Shown in pieces: positions 53,330 through 62,800 of a stretch of DNA of 64,000 bases. The position numbers were made by a program, and so were the translations under genes. The stretch is from Hyphomonadaceae bacterium (GTDB taxonomy: Bacteria; Pseudomonadota; Alphaproteobacteria; Caulobacterales; Hyphomonadaceae): NCBI GenBank assembly GCA_022844345.1, contig JALHLU010000005.1, positions 196,072-260,071 of the forward strand, read 5' to 3'. Position 1 is the first letter of the stretch. Every line of letters starts with the position of its first letter. Below the pieces are notes generated by a model that saw only the letters and a list, made by a program, of their open reading frames with translations, was not told where the DNA came from and did not search any database.

Positions 53330-54871
53330 ATGCTGACCGCCCTTGCAGACTATATGCGCCTTGCCCGCGCCGGGGCCGTCATGGCGCGGAATGATGTGAT
53401 CATACCTGATGCCTATCGCGCGCGACTGCCGTTTGCAGCGAAGGCGGCTGGGGCCGTCCTGCGCATCCTGCCAGGCGGCAGCGGCAAGGGGCGGCCGGGA
53501 GAGCGTTTTGCGCGGGCTCTGGAAAAGCTTGGGCCGGCGTGGATCAAGCTTGGCCAGTTCATGGCGACCCGGCCGGACGTGATCGGCGTGGAGGCGGCGA
53601 CAGACCTCTCTCGCCTCAAGGATTCGATCCCGCCCTTCCCCAAGGCGCAGGCCCTTAAGACGCTGAAGCAGCAGTTTGGCGAGGATGCCGCGCGCCTCTT
53701 CTCCGGCATGTCCGACGCCATCGCAGCAGCCTCGGTGGCGCAGGTCCACCGCATGGAGACACCCAAGGGGCCCCGTGCTGTGAAGATCCTGCGGCCCAAT
53801 ATCGAGCGGGAGATGGAGCTGGAAGTGCGCGCGATGAAGCGCGTCGCCTATGCCGCCCAGAAGAACGGAAATGCCGAAGTCCGGCGCATGGAGCCTGCCG
53901 CCTTCATCGACACCATGGCGCGCTCGCTGACGCGCGAGATGGACCTGCGGTTCGAAGCGGGGGCCGCCTCCGAGTTTGCCGAGGTCGCCGCCATCGACGG
54001 CTATGTTCACGCCCCGCAGGTTGACTGGGAGCGCACCAGCCAGCGCGTACTGACCACGGAATGGATCGAGGGACGGTCGCTGACCAATCCCGGGCCGCTT
54101 TCTCCCGAGCAGCGCATCGACCTTGCCAACCGGGTGACGCGCGGCTTTCTCGCCTGCGCGCTCGACCATGGCTTTTTCCATGCCGACCTGCACGAAGGGA
54201 ACATGATCCTGACGCCGGACGGGCGGCTGGTTCTGGTCGATTACGGCATCATGGGCCGTATCGGCATGAACGAGCGGCTCTTCCTCGCCCAGATCATCAA
54301 GGGCTTCCTGGAACGCGACTACAAACACGTCGCCAAGGTGCATTTCGAGGCGGGCTATGTGCCAGCCGAGCATTCGATGGACGATTTTGCACAGGCGCTG
54401 CGCTCGGTGGGTGAACCCATCTTCGGCAAGGACGCCACGGAAGTATCCATGGCGCGTGTGCTGCTGCAGCTATTCGACATCACGCGTCAGTTCGGTATGC
54501 ACCTGCGTCCTGAGCTGATCCTGCTGCAGAAGACCATGGTTCAGGTCGAGGGCGTGGCGCGCACGATCGACCCCGCGCACAATATCTGGCAGGCCGCCCA
54601 GCCCATCGTCGAGCGCTGGAGCCGCCGCGAGTTCGGGCCGGAGGGCCTGCGCAAGCTGGCGGCGACCACGGCGCGTGAGGCCATTGCCCGCCTCCGCCGC
54701 CTGCCCGAGACGCTGGAAAAGCTGGACGCGGCGCTTACCCGCGCGGCCGAGCCGCCTGCCCCGCCCGTCGTCGTCAAGCGTACGTCAGGCTGGGCCTGGA
54801 TGCTGACCGGCTTTGCTATAGCGGCGGTTTCGGCTGCTGGGCTGTGGCTCTTGCTGATCTACAAGCCCTGA
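53330..54871 (+). CDS. ubiB: UbiB family atypical kinase/ATPase for ubiquinone synthesis
   Basis: UbiB-type proteins are needed for ubiquinone synthesis, probably through ATPase-driven extraction of lipid intermediates. The frame has the family KxGQ motif KLGQFMATRPDVIG, the Ala-rich loop (AAASVAQVHR), RAVKILRPN, the kinase-like HADLHEGNMILTPDGRLVLVDYGIMGR and two C-terminal transmembrane helices (WAWMLTGFAIAAVSAAGLWLLLI). ATG 53330, 2 bases after the ubiE stop, is chosen; ATG 53315 would overlap ubiE by 13 bases. The coaBC and dut genes that often follow are absent here. Confidence 0.94.
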   Translation: MLTALADYMRLARAGAVMARNDVIIPDAYRARLPFAAKAAGAVLRILPGGSGKGRPGERFARALEKLGPAWIKLGQFMATRPDVIGVEAATDLSRLKDSIPPFPKAQALKTLKQQFGEDAARLFSGMSDAIAAASVAQVHRMETPKGPRAVKILRPNIEREMELEVRAMKRVAYAAQKNGNAEVRRMEPAAFIDTMARSLTREMDLRFEAGAASEFAEVAAIDGYVHAPQVDWERTSQRVLTTEWIEGRSLTNPGPLSPEQRIDLANRVTRGFLACALDHGFFHADLHEGNMILTPDGRLVLVDYGIMGRIGMNERLFLAQIIKGFLERDYKHVAKVHFEAGYVPAEHSMDDFAQALRSVGEPIFGKDATEVSMARVLLQLFDITRQFGMHLRPELILLQKTMVQVEGVARTIDPAHNIWQAAQPIVERWSRREFGPEGLRKLAATTAREAIARLRRLPETLEKLDAALTRAAEPPAPPVVVKRTSGWAWMLTGFAIAAVSAAGLWLLLIYKP

Positions 54872-54891
54872 TCCTTCGGCCCTGAACACAA

Positions 54892-54930
54892 TCGGCGCGA
54901 CCCTTGTGGGATCGCGCCGACGCTGTTTCT
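54892..54930. terminator. Strong hairpin between convergent ubiB and the histone-like gene (probably bidirectional terminator)
   Basis: TCGGCGCGA (54892-54900) pairs with TCGCGCCGA (54912-54920), with an inner CCC/GGG extension around TTGT. T-rich stretches follow on both strands (CTGTTTCT on plus, TTGTGTT on minus). It lies between the two stop codons. Confidence 0.7.
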
Positions 54931-54945
54931 GCCTTGAGTGGGCGC

Positions 54946-55272
54946 TTACTTCTTCTTGCGCGCGACCTTCTTGGCCGGCTTCACCGAAGCCGCAGCGACT
55001 TTCATTTTGATCGGCGCCTTGGCGACCGGCTTCTTGGCGACGGGCTTCTTCGCGGCCGGCTTCTTGGCCGAGGCCTTCACCACCGCCTTCTTCGGGGCGG
55101 GCTTCTTCGCAACCGGCTTCTTCGGCATCGGGATCACGTTCGACACCGGGGCGACGACTGCGGCGGGCGCCGGCATCGGCGCGGACGGCATCGGCGCCGG
55201 CATGGCGATCACTTTGGCGACAGCCGACTTGGCGGCGACGGTCTTCTTCGAGGTCTTGTTCTTCGTGGTCAT
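54946..55272 (-). CDS. Histone H1-like Lys/Ala/Pro-rich protein
   Basis: A 108-residue low-complexity basic protein. MTTKNKTSKKTVAAKSAVAKV is followed by an Ala/Pro/Met stretch, then repeats of the PKKPVAKKPAPKKAVVK type to the Lys/Arg end KKVARKKK. Repeated PAKK motifs are typical of bacterial H1-like nucleoid proteins (for example HupN/AlgP-like tails), so DNA binding and compaction are likely. GGAGA precedes ATG 55272, and the longer frame to 55386 is unsupported. Such repeat genes change length easily. Confidence 0.8.
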   Translation of the reverse strand: MTTKNKTSKKTVAAKSAVAKVIAMPAPMPSAPMPAPAAVVAPVSNVIPMPKKPVAKKPAPKKAVVKASAKKPAAKKPVAKKPVAKAPIKMKVAAASVKPAKKVARKKK

Positions 55273-55454
55273 GTCTCTCTCCAGGTTCTTTTTTGTTTGC
55301 TGCGGCGAGGCAATCTGCGAGTCGCCGTGTCGATCTGATGGAGGCAACCTGCCCCGAGAACCTGAACGGGGAGTTTCCAAAAACACCTGCGCAACTCTTC
55401 ACGCGAATTTTTTTCGCACGAAGAGTCACGCTGTGGTCGTCCGTGTGGAGACGA
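55273..55454. other. Intergenic region, no gene recognised
   Basis: Upstream of the histone-like gene and downstream of the D/R-rich protein gene on the minus strand. It presumably contains the histone-like gene's promoter; no repeat or RNA was recognised. Confidence 0.35.
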
Positions 55455-55826
55455 TCAGTCGTCGTCGCGATCATCCCGATCGTCATCGCCGCGATCGTCG
55501 TCGAAGCGATCATCGCGGGCGTGCTCGTGGCGGCTGAAGCTGTAGATCACCACGTCGCGTCCATCGCGCCGGTACTCGCGCACGTCGTGGCGCGTGTCGC
55601 CGCCGCGCCGATCGATGCGCGTGTCGACGCGCACATCGCGTACGCCATCCGATGACCTCGACTGATTGCTTGACGCGTTCGAACTCGAATTGCTCGACCA
55701 GGGGTCGGAACTCGTGTTGGTCGATGTGTTCGTGCTGGTGTTGTTGCTCTGGGCGACGGCGGCGCCGGCAACTGCAAGGCCGGCCACAAGCGCGGCGGCG
55801 ACGAGGAAGGTTCGGCTTCTTCGCAT
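55455..55826 (-). CDS. Secreted Ser/Asn- and Asp/Arg-rich low-complexity protein
   Basis: 123 residues. The signal peptide ends AGAAVAQ. The mature N-terminal half is Ser/Asn/Thr-rich (NTSTNTSTNTSSDPWSSNSS); the C-terminal half alternates Arg and Asp (DVRVDTRIDRRGGDTRHDVREYRRDGRD) and ends in an almost pure DD/DR run. An AAAGGAG site lies 9 bases before ATG 55826. No family recognised; the acidic tail could bind divalent metal. The absence of frame breaks over low-complexity DNA supports a real gene. Confidence 0.65.
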   Translation of the reverse strand: MRRSRTFLVAAALVAGLAVAGAAVAQSNNTSTNTSTNTSSDPWSSNSSSNASSNQSRSSDGVRDVRVDTRIDRRGGDTRHDVREYRRDGRDVVIYSFSRHEHARDDRFDDDRGDDDRDDRDDD

Positions 55827-55918
55827 CTTGTCATGCTCCTTTTGTTTATGCGCAGGAGCGTGTGAACCGGGCGGTGAACGCGATCTGAATGGCTCGTTGG
55901 GTAAGGCGCGTTACGCCT

Positions 55919-56584
55919 TCAGAACAGGTCGCCCTGCGCGCGAGGCGTTGCGCTCTTTGCGGCCTTCGATGGCGCCTGTTCAACCATTTCCCAATTTCCC
56001 TGATCATCAAAGGTCTTCAGGAGCGCCTTCACCTCGCCGAGCGGCGCATCGCTCGTGCCCAGCCAGACCGGCCAGTCTTCCGGGCGCAGGATAGCAGGCA
56101 TGCGATCGGTAATGCGGCCAATGGGTTCGTTCGGCGGCACGGTGATCATGACGAATGTCGCCTCTGACCCCGCATCGCCTGCCCATTCCTCCCAGATCAC
56201 GGCGATGGCGATGGGCTTGCGATCCCTTGGCCGGATCACCCATTGCTTTGTCTTGCCGCTGGGCAGCTGTTCACCCTCGTTGAACGTCTCGACCAGGGCG
56301 ATGCCGCGCCGTTCGGCGAACGCGTCTGCGAATGTCGGGCGGGTGTCGACGGTTTCCGCCCGGGCGTGCATGTGATCAGGCTTGAACGAGGGGTTTTCCG
56401 GTTTCGAGAAGCCCCAGCGCATTCTTGCGAGTTCGGGCCGGCCGTCCTCGCCCAGCCGCATCACCTTTGCGATACGCATCGGCGTCGACACTGTGACGTC
56501 ACCACCTTCGGGAATCGCCGTCAGCGGCTGGGAGAAGGCCACCACCTCCTCCCACGTCGCCATCTGGGTGAACTTCCCGCACAT
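55919..56584 (-). CDS. SRAP-family protein (YedK/HMCES-like) with altered active-site residues
   Basis: 221 residues starting MCGKFTQMATW. Cys2 is the residue that crosslinks to abasic sites in YedK/HMCES. HARAETVDTRPTFADAFAERR is the family core. Three positions differ from the usual pattern: Asn before ARAET is His, GFYEW is replaced by TFNEG, and the His of HxRMP is Thr (ITDRMPAIL). An SRAP protein may therefore act differently from YedK. It lies 18 bases downstream of the HerA-like gene on the same strand. Confidence 0.85.
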   Translation of the reverse strand: MCGKFTQMATWEEVVAFSQPLTAIPEGGDVTVSTPMRIAKVMRLGEDGRPELARMRWGFSKPENPSFKPDHMHARAETVDTRPTFADAFAERRGIALVETFNEGEQLPSGKTKQWVIRPRDRKPIAIAVIWEEWAGDAGSEATFVMITVPPNEPIGRITDRMPAILRPEDWPVWLGTSDAPLGEVKALLKTFDDQGNWEMVEQAPSKAAKSATPRAQGDLF

Positions 56585-56602
56585 GGATGATGCACCGGGC
56601 CT

Positions 56603-58165
56603 CTAGCGTTTGCGGTTCCCGAACATGCCGCGGAAGACAAACTTGGAAATCTCGCGCGCGGCCGTGCGCATGAACGTACTTTGCGCGGCCTCGACAGGTG
56701 TCTGCCGCGTGGATTTGCGCGCCGTACTGGCCCGCGTGGCCGATGCGCGCGTGGAAGCCTGCGAGCGGCTTTCTGCTGCCGCCTTGGTCGCCTCGCGGCG
56801 CGCACGGGCGGCCTCAGCTTCGGCGGTCTCGGCGCGCTTCAGCGCATCTTTCTCCTTGGCGGCCACCGCCTCGCGGCCCGTCAGAACCTCATAGGCCGAC
56901 TCGCGATCGATGGTGGTGTCGTATTTCATGGCGACGGGGCTCAGCGCCTGCACGGCGGCGCGATCAGCCTCCGAGGCCGGGCCCAGGCGCGACATGGGCG
57001 GGCGGATAATCGTGCGCTGAACGACGGTGGGGGCGCCCTTCACATCGAGCGAAGAGACCAGCGCCTCGCCCGTGCCGAGTTCAGTGATCGCGGTCTCGGT
57101 ATCGAGCTCGGGATTGGGGCGAAAGCTCTGCGCGGCAGCCTTGACCGCCTTGCGTTCGGTCGGCGTGTAGGCGCGCAGGGCATGCTGGATGCGCGTGCCA
57201 AGCTGCGCCAGCACGTTTTCGGGCAGGTCCTTCGGGTTCTGCGTGACGAAATAGACGCCGACGCCCTTTGAGCGGATCAGGCGGACAACCTGCTCGATCT
57301 TGTCGACCAGCGCCTTGGGCGCGCCATCGAACAGGAGATGCGCCTCGTCAAAGAAGAAGACGAGCTTCGGTTTGTCGGGATCGCCCACTTCGGGCAGCTG
57401 CTCGAACAGTTCGGCCAGAAGCCACAGAAGGAAGGTGGAATAAAGTCGCGGGCTGTTGATCAGCGTGGTGGCGTCGAGCACGCTGATATAGCCGCGCCCT
57501 TGTGTATCCACCCGCATGAAATCAGAAAGCTCAAGCGCCGGTTCGCCGAAGAACTGCGGCGCGCCTTCCCGCTCCAGCATCAGGAGCTGGCGCTGCACGG
57601 CGCCGATGGATGCGGGAGCGACATTGCCATAGGTGCGCTGGATCTCGGACGAGATGGTCGAGATGTGGGTGAGCAGGCTGCGCAGGTCCTTGAAGTCCAG
57701 CAGCAGCAGGTCATTGTCGTCGGCGTACTGGAAGGCGATGGTGATGACGCCTTCCTGCGTGTCATTGCACCCGAGCAGGCGGGCCAGCAGCTGCGGCCCC
57801 ATTTCGGAAACGGTTGCACGGATCGGGTGGCCGGCCTTGCCGTAGATGTCCCAGAAGATGCACGGGGCGGCCGAATAGGTGAGCCCCGGCAATCCGATCT
57901 GGGCCGCCCGCTCGTTGAACTTCTCCAGCATCTTGCCTTCGGGCGCGCCGGCAACGCAGATGCCCGAAAGGTCGCCCTTCACGTCGGCGCAGAAGACGGG
58001 AACGCCGGCCGCCGAAAACTGCTCGGCCATCACCTGCAGCGTCACGGTCTTGCCCGTGCCGGTGGCGCCGGCGACCAGCCCGTGCCGGTTCGCCCGCGCC
58101 AGCAACATGGTCTGCGGCAGCTTGTGATCAGGCCCGCCGCCGCCAATAAAGATCGAATCCGTCAT
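56603..58165 (-). CDS. HerA-like ATPase (DUF853 family)
   Basis: A 520-residue P-loop ATPase. Walker A is GLVAGATGTGKTVTLQVMA near the N-terminus, FCADVKGDLSG follows, Walker B is KLVFFFDEAHLLFDGAP, and GVYFVTQNPKDLPENVLAQLGTRIQHALRAYTPTE is the DUF853 core. The C-terminal ~120 residues are Ala/Arg/Thr-rich and basic, likely disordered. The role is unproven; HerA/FtsK-like proteins move DNA. The frame opens at 58237, but ATG 58165 (MTDSIFIGGG) matches the family. It is on the same strand as, and upstream of, the SRAP gene. Confidence 0.9.
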   Translation of the reverse strand: MTDSIFIGGGGPDHKLPQTMLLARANRHGLVAGATGTGKTVTLQVMAEQFSAAGVPVFCADVKGDLSGICVAGAPEGKMLEKFNERAAQIGLPGLTYSAAPCIFWDIYGKAGHPIRATVSEMGPQLLARLLGCNDTQEGVITIAFQYADDNDLLLLDFKDLRSLLTHISTISSEIQRTYGNVAPASIGAVQRQLLMLEREGAPQFFGEPALELSDFMRVDTQGRGYISVLDATTLINSPRLYSTFLLWLLAELFEQLPEVGDPDKPKLVFFFDEAHLLFDGAPKALVDKIEQVVRLIRSKGVGVYFVTQNPKDLPENVLAQLGTRIQHALRAYTPTERKAVKAAAQSFRPNPELDTETAITELGTGEALVSSLDVKGAPTVVQRTIIRPPMSRLGPASEADRAAVQALSPVAMKYDTTIDRESAYEVLTGREAVAAKEKDALKRAETAEAEAARARREATKAAAESRSQASTRASATRASTARKSTRQTPVEAAQSTFMRTAAREISKFVFRGMFGNRKR

Positions 58166-58374
58166 CGTGCTGTCCCGGTGCTGCGTGAGCCACAGACTAG
58201 AAGGCCCGCCCGCTCCCGCCAAGGCGGCTTTGGCCACGGGGGTCGTCCGCTCGACTTCGTTGAGGGAGCAGACAATGTTGCTGTGGATGAATTCGCGTTC
58301 AGGCGGGGCGCCTGCGGCCGGTTTGGCCCCTGAGCCACTTTGCTTCGCTCCAAACGCGCCATAAGTCTTTTCGG

Positions 58375-59664
58375 ATGGAATCGCCTCACGAGACAGACAA
58401 CAGGACGTGGCTGACTGCGGGCGTGTGGCTGATCGCGACCGTCGCGCTTGGCCTTGTACTCTATAATGGCGCGCGCATCCTGGCGCCCTTTGCCATGGCG
58501 GTTTTCGTCTGGCTGATCATGGAGGGGTTTGCACGCGCGATCCGCCGCCCCTTCCCCGATCTGCCGGGATGGGTGGCCAACCTGTTCGCAGTGACCGTTG
58601 TCGCCCTGAGCGTCCTCACCTTCGTCAGCGTCGTGAGCGGCGCCATCACCGAGTTCCAGTCGAAATCGGATGAATACGAGGCCCGGATCAATGTAGTAAT
58701 CCGTGACGTCTACAACATGCTGCCGCAGACGGCGACAGATGGTTCGCCTGCGGACACCTCGGCGACACCTCCGGCCGCCTCATCGCCAGCCCGTCCATCG
58801 GCCCCGCCGCCGCTGACCCCTGGCGATGCCTTGCTGACGCCGCAGGACGAGCCGCCCGAGACGCCGCCACTCGCCACGGCCCCGGAAGACACGACGCCAA
58901 CCCTGTCGAACCTGGTGACGCAGTATGCTGGCAGTATCGCGCCGATCGCAGCCGGATTTGTCTCGGGCCTGATCACGGACATGCTGCTGATCCTGATTTA
59001 TGTGGCATTTCTGTATGTGTCCGCCGGCGCCTTCTCCCGGAAGCTCGACCGCGTGTTCCAGCGCCCTGCCGACCGGGCGCGCTCGCGCCAACTGGGCGAC
59101 CAGGTGCGGCGAACCATGGAACAGTATCTCTGGGTTCAGACCGCGCTATCGATCATCGCGACCTCGCTGACCTATGTGACCCTGATGATCGTTGGCCTGG
59201 ACAATGCGCTGTTCTGGGCCTTCGTGATTTTCGTCCTCAACTACATCCCGACCATCGGATCGATCATCGCGACTGTCCTGCCGTCCCTGTTCGCGATCGT
59301 GCAGCCGGAATCGCAGTGGCCGGACTGGATGCCGGACAACGCTCTGCTCAGCGCGCTGGTGGTCTTCGCCGGCGTCAGCGTCTGGCAGTTCCTGATCGGG
59401 AATTTCGTTGCCCCGCGCATGCAGGCCAACAGCCTGAACCTGTCGCCGCTGGTCGTGCTGCTCTCCCTTGCGGTATGGGGCGCGCTATGGGGGCCCGTGG
59501 GCATGTTCCTGTCGGCGCCGCTCACCGTGCTGGTGATGATCGTGCTCGCGCAGGTGCGCGGCGCGCGATGGATCGCGGTGCTGATGTCGGCGGACGGCAA
59601 GCCGGGCGATGATCCGGTCGCCGCCGAAGAGCTGAGCGGAGAACCCGCTGTCACGCAGAGGTAA
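58375..59664 (+). CDS. AI-2E/PerM family transporter with Pro/Thr-rich insert
   Basis: 429 residues with about eight membrane segments. Family motifs are LAPFAMAVFVWLIMEGF, LIYVAFLYVSAGAFSRKLDRVF, VQTALSIIATSLTYVTLMIVGLDNALFWAFVIFVLNYIPTIGS, VAPRMQANSLNLSPLVVLLSLAVWGALWGPVGMFLSAPLTV. The family includes the proposed AI-2 exporter and Na/H antiporters, so the substrate is open. Residues ~118-180 carry an unusual Pro/Ala/Thr insert (TATDGSPADTSATPPAASSP...APEDTT), absent from most members. Divergent from the HerA-like gene (about 210 bases). Confidence 0.88.
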   Translation: MESPHETDNRTWLTAGVWLIATVALGLVLYNGARILAPFAMAVFVWLIMEGFARAIRRPFPDLPGWVANLFAVTVVALSVLTFVSVVSGAITEFQSKSDEYEARINVVIRDVYNMLPQTATDGSPADTSATPPAASSPARPSAPPPLTPGDALLTPQDEPPETPPLATAPEDTTPTLSNLVTQYAGSIAPIAAGFVSGLITDMLLILIYVAFLYVSAGAFSRKLDRVFQRPADRARSRQLGDQVRRTMEQYLWVQTALSIIATSLTYVTLMIVGLDNALFWAFVIFVLNYIPTIGSIIATVLPSLFAIVQPESQWPDWMPDNALLSALVVFAGVSVWQFLIGNFVAPRMQANSLNLSPLVVLLSLAVWGALWGPVGMFLSAPLTVLVMIVLAQVRGARWIAVLMSADGKPGDDPVAAEELSGEPAVTQR

Positions 59665-59846
59665 CAAAGCTGCCGGCATGCCGCAGCCTGATCCGGGTCA
59701 GTTTCACCGCGCTGCAGCAAATCTCGAGGCAAATCTTCGCCCTTGCCCGGCCATATCGGGCGGGTCTAGCACTCCCTCACGGCGATTCTCCTGTCGTATA
59801 TTCTCATGCAGTATCAGCGCCGAAACGCGAAACCGGAGACAGTGTC
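59665..59846. other. Region between the AI-2E transporter and glutamate dehydrogenase genes
   Basis: No separate gene is recognised. The dehydrogenase reading frame is open through this region without any ATG, GTG or TTG. CGGAG (59834-59838) lies 8 bases before CTG 59847. No strong promoter was identified. Confidence 0.4.
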
Positions 59847-62800
59847 CTGTCCAACGATCTTGCATTCTCGCGCGATAAATTCCTGTCGGCCGCACGCGCC
59901 TTCGCGAAGGGCGCCAAGGAGCTGCCGGACGACTATGTCAGCTTTCTGGACCAGTACCGGGCCGACGCCTTCATCGAGGACTTCCTCTCGCTTGGCGTCG
60001 AGGACGCAGCGATACTTGCCGCCGACCTGTGGCGGCTGAACAAGGACAATGAAGCCAGCAGCGCGCGCGTGATCCGCACGCGCCAGGCAATCGGCGCCGA
60101 TGGAAAGCCGCTACGCATGGACGTCGCCGAGATCGTAGGCCCTGACGTCGCCTTCCTGGTCGACAGCACCATCAACGCCTTCCAGGAGTGCAGGGTCGAA
60201 ATCCGCGCCGTTCTCCATCCGGTCGTGGAGGGGCCAGCGGGCAAGCGCTCGACCATTCAGGTCCACCTGCCGCTGCTTGACGCGCACATGCGCGCCGAAC
60301 TGCAGAAGCGGCTGGAGGACGCCTTCGCCGACGTCGCCGTCGTCAATGCCGATTTTTTGGCCATGCGGCACAAGATGGAGGCTGCATCCGAGGCGCTGGC
60401 CAGCGTGAAAGCGGCGGGCGGACGGACATCGGCCGAGATCGCGGAGGCTCGCGCCTTCCTGGCCTGGCTGGCGGACGAGAACTTCACCTATCTTGGCGCG
60501 CGGGACTACACGTTCGCGCTCGACGCCAATGGCCAACTCGCGGCGGAGGAGCCCGTCGTCGACGAGGCTTCGGGCCTTGGCATCCTGAGCGATCCGGACC
60601 GCAACGTGCTCTCGCGCGGCGCCGAGCCGACCATGCTGACGCCGGCCGTGCGCGCCTTCATCAACGAGGCCTCGCCGATCATCGTGGCCAAGGCGAGCTT
60701 CGTCTCGCGTGTGCACCGTCGCAGCCATGCCGACTATGTCGGGGTCAAGCGTTACGACGAACGCGGGGAAGTGATCGGTGAGACGCGCTTCGTCGGTCTT
60801 TTTACCTCCGAAGCCTATACGCGCGCGGCGGACGAGGTTCCGCTGATCCGCCGCAAGATCGAGAACGTGAAAGCCGCCGCGCCGCAGGGTTCGCGCTTCT
60901 CGGCCAAGCAGCTGGATGCGGTTCTCAAGACCTATCCGCGCGACGAGTTGTTCCAGATTTCGGAAGGCGACCTTGAGCGCATCTCGGCGGGCGTGCTGCG
61001 CCTGCTGCTGCGGCCCCGGACGCGCCTTTTTATCAGGCGCGACCGCTTCGACCGCTATGTCTCGGCCCTGCTCTACACGCCGCGGGACAGCTACAACTCC
61101 GAGCTTCGCACACGCGCCCACCGCCTGCTGGCCGAGGCATATGGCGGCCGCACGACAGCCTATTACCCGTCCTTCGGCGAAGGCCCGCTGGCGCGGGTGC
61201 ACCTGATCATCGGCGTTGATCGCGGCCATCCCGAACCGGACGAGGACGCGCTCGACCTGCAGATGCGCCAACTGTTCGAGACGTGGGAAGACGCGCTTGC
61301 GCGCGTTGCGCGCGCGACTGGCGCAGACCAGACCCTGCCTGCCCACTCACACTTCACCGGTGCCTACAAGGAGACGTTCCAGCCGGAGGAAGGCCTCGCC
61401 GATCTCCTTGCGATAGCGCAGATGCCACCCGTCAAAGGGCTGCGCGCGCGGGTCTGGGGCCCGGACTTCGAAGCGGGCGTCAGCCGCGTCAAGATCTACC
61501 ACCGCGACAAGCCGCTGGACCTTGCCGAGATCGTGCCCGTGCTGGAGCGAATGGGTCTGCGCGTGCAAGCGGAGGTCGGCTATCCGATCCGCATCGGCAC
61601 GAATGACGGCACGCCGGATGGCCTGGTCTATGTGCACGACCTCGCCATCGACCGGCCGGCGGGCCAGAAGCGGCTCGACGCCCGTTTCGAACAGACGTTC
61701 GAGGCGATCTGGGGCCGCGAGACAGAGAATGATCGCTTCAACAGCCTGGTGGTGGCCCTTGGCGCCGACTGGCGATCGGCGGCGCTGCTGCGCACGCTTT
61801 GCCGTTATCGCAGCCAGTCCGGCCTTGATCCTTCGGAAGCCGTGCAGGTGCGCGCCCTGGCCGACCATGCGGACATTTCCAACAACCTGCTGACGCTCTT
61901 CGCCGTGAAATTCGATCCGGCCGCCACGGGCGACCTTGATGCGCGGCGCAAGGCGGCCGCCCCCCTCATCACCGAGATCGAGAAGCAGCTGGAGGCGGTT
62001 GCGACGCTGGATGCCGACCGGGCGCTGCGGCGCCTGCTGTCACTGGTGAAGGCGGCGCAGCGCACGAACTTCTACCTGCGCGATGGCGATGGCCGGCCCT
62101 ACCGCCACATCGCCGTGAAGATCGCAAGCCGCGAGGCCGATCCCCTGCCCGCGCCGCGTCCCTATCGCGAAATTTTCGTGTGGTCGCCCGATGTCGAGGG
62201 CGTGCACCTGCGCTTTGGTCCGGTTGCGCGCGGGGGCCTGCGCTGGTCCGACCGGCGGGACGATTTCCGCACCGAAGTGCTGGGCCTCGTGAAGGCGCAG
62301 CAGGTGAAGAACGCGGTGATCGTGCCGGTGGGGTCAAAGGGCGGATTCTATCCGAAAAACCTGCCCGCCAAAGGCACGCGCGAGGACATGCAGGCCGCCG
62401 GCATCGCCGCCTACAAGACCTTTGTCGGCGCACTGCTGCAGCTCACCGACAACATAGTCGATGGCAAGACCGTGCATCCGCCCGGCGTCGTTCCGTGGGA
62501 TGGGGAAGACCCCTACCTCGTCGTCGCGGCCGACAAGGGCACAGCGACGTTCTCCGACATCGCGAACGGGCTTTCGGCTGACTACAATTTCTGGCTGGGC
62601 GATGCGTTCGCTTCAGGCGGATCGGTCGGCTACGACCACAAGAAGATGGGCATCACCGCGCGCGGTGCGTGGGAGGCGGTGAAACGCCACTTCCGCGAAA
62701 TGGGCCACGATACGCAGACCCAGCCCTTCTCCGTCATAGGTATCGGCGACATGTCGGGCGATGTGTTCGGCAACGGCATGCTGTTGTCGAAATGCATCCG

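Noticed and set aside
60049-60075. Apparent frameshift in glutamate dehydrogenase near 60060
   Set aside because: It came from misreading the GCGCGCGCGT run; the antisense translation across it confirms the frame is continuous.
60111-61346. 411-residue minus-strand open frame inside glutamate dehydrogenase
   Set aside because: Shadow of a conserved coding region; composition is Arg/His/Gln-rich with no motif.
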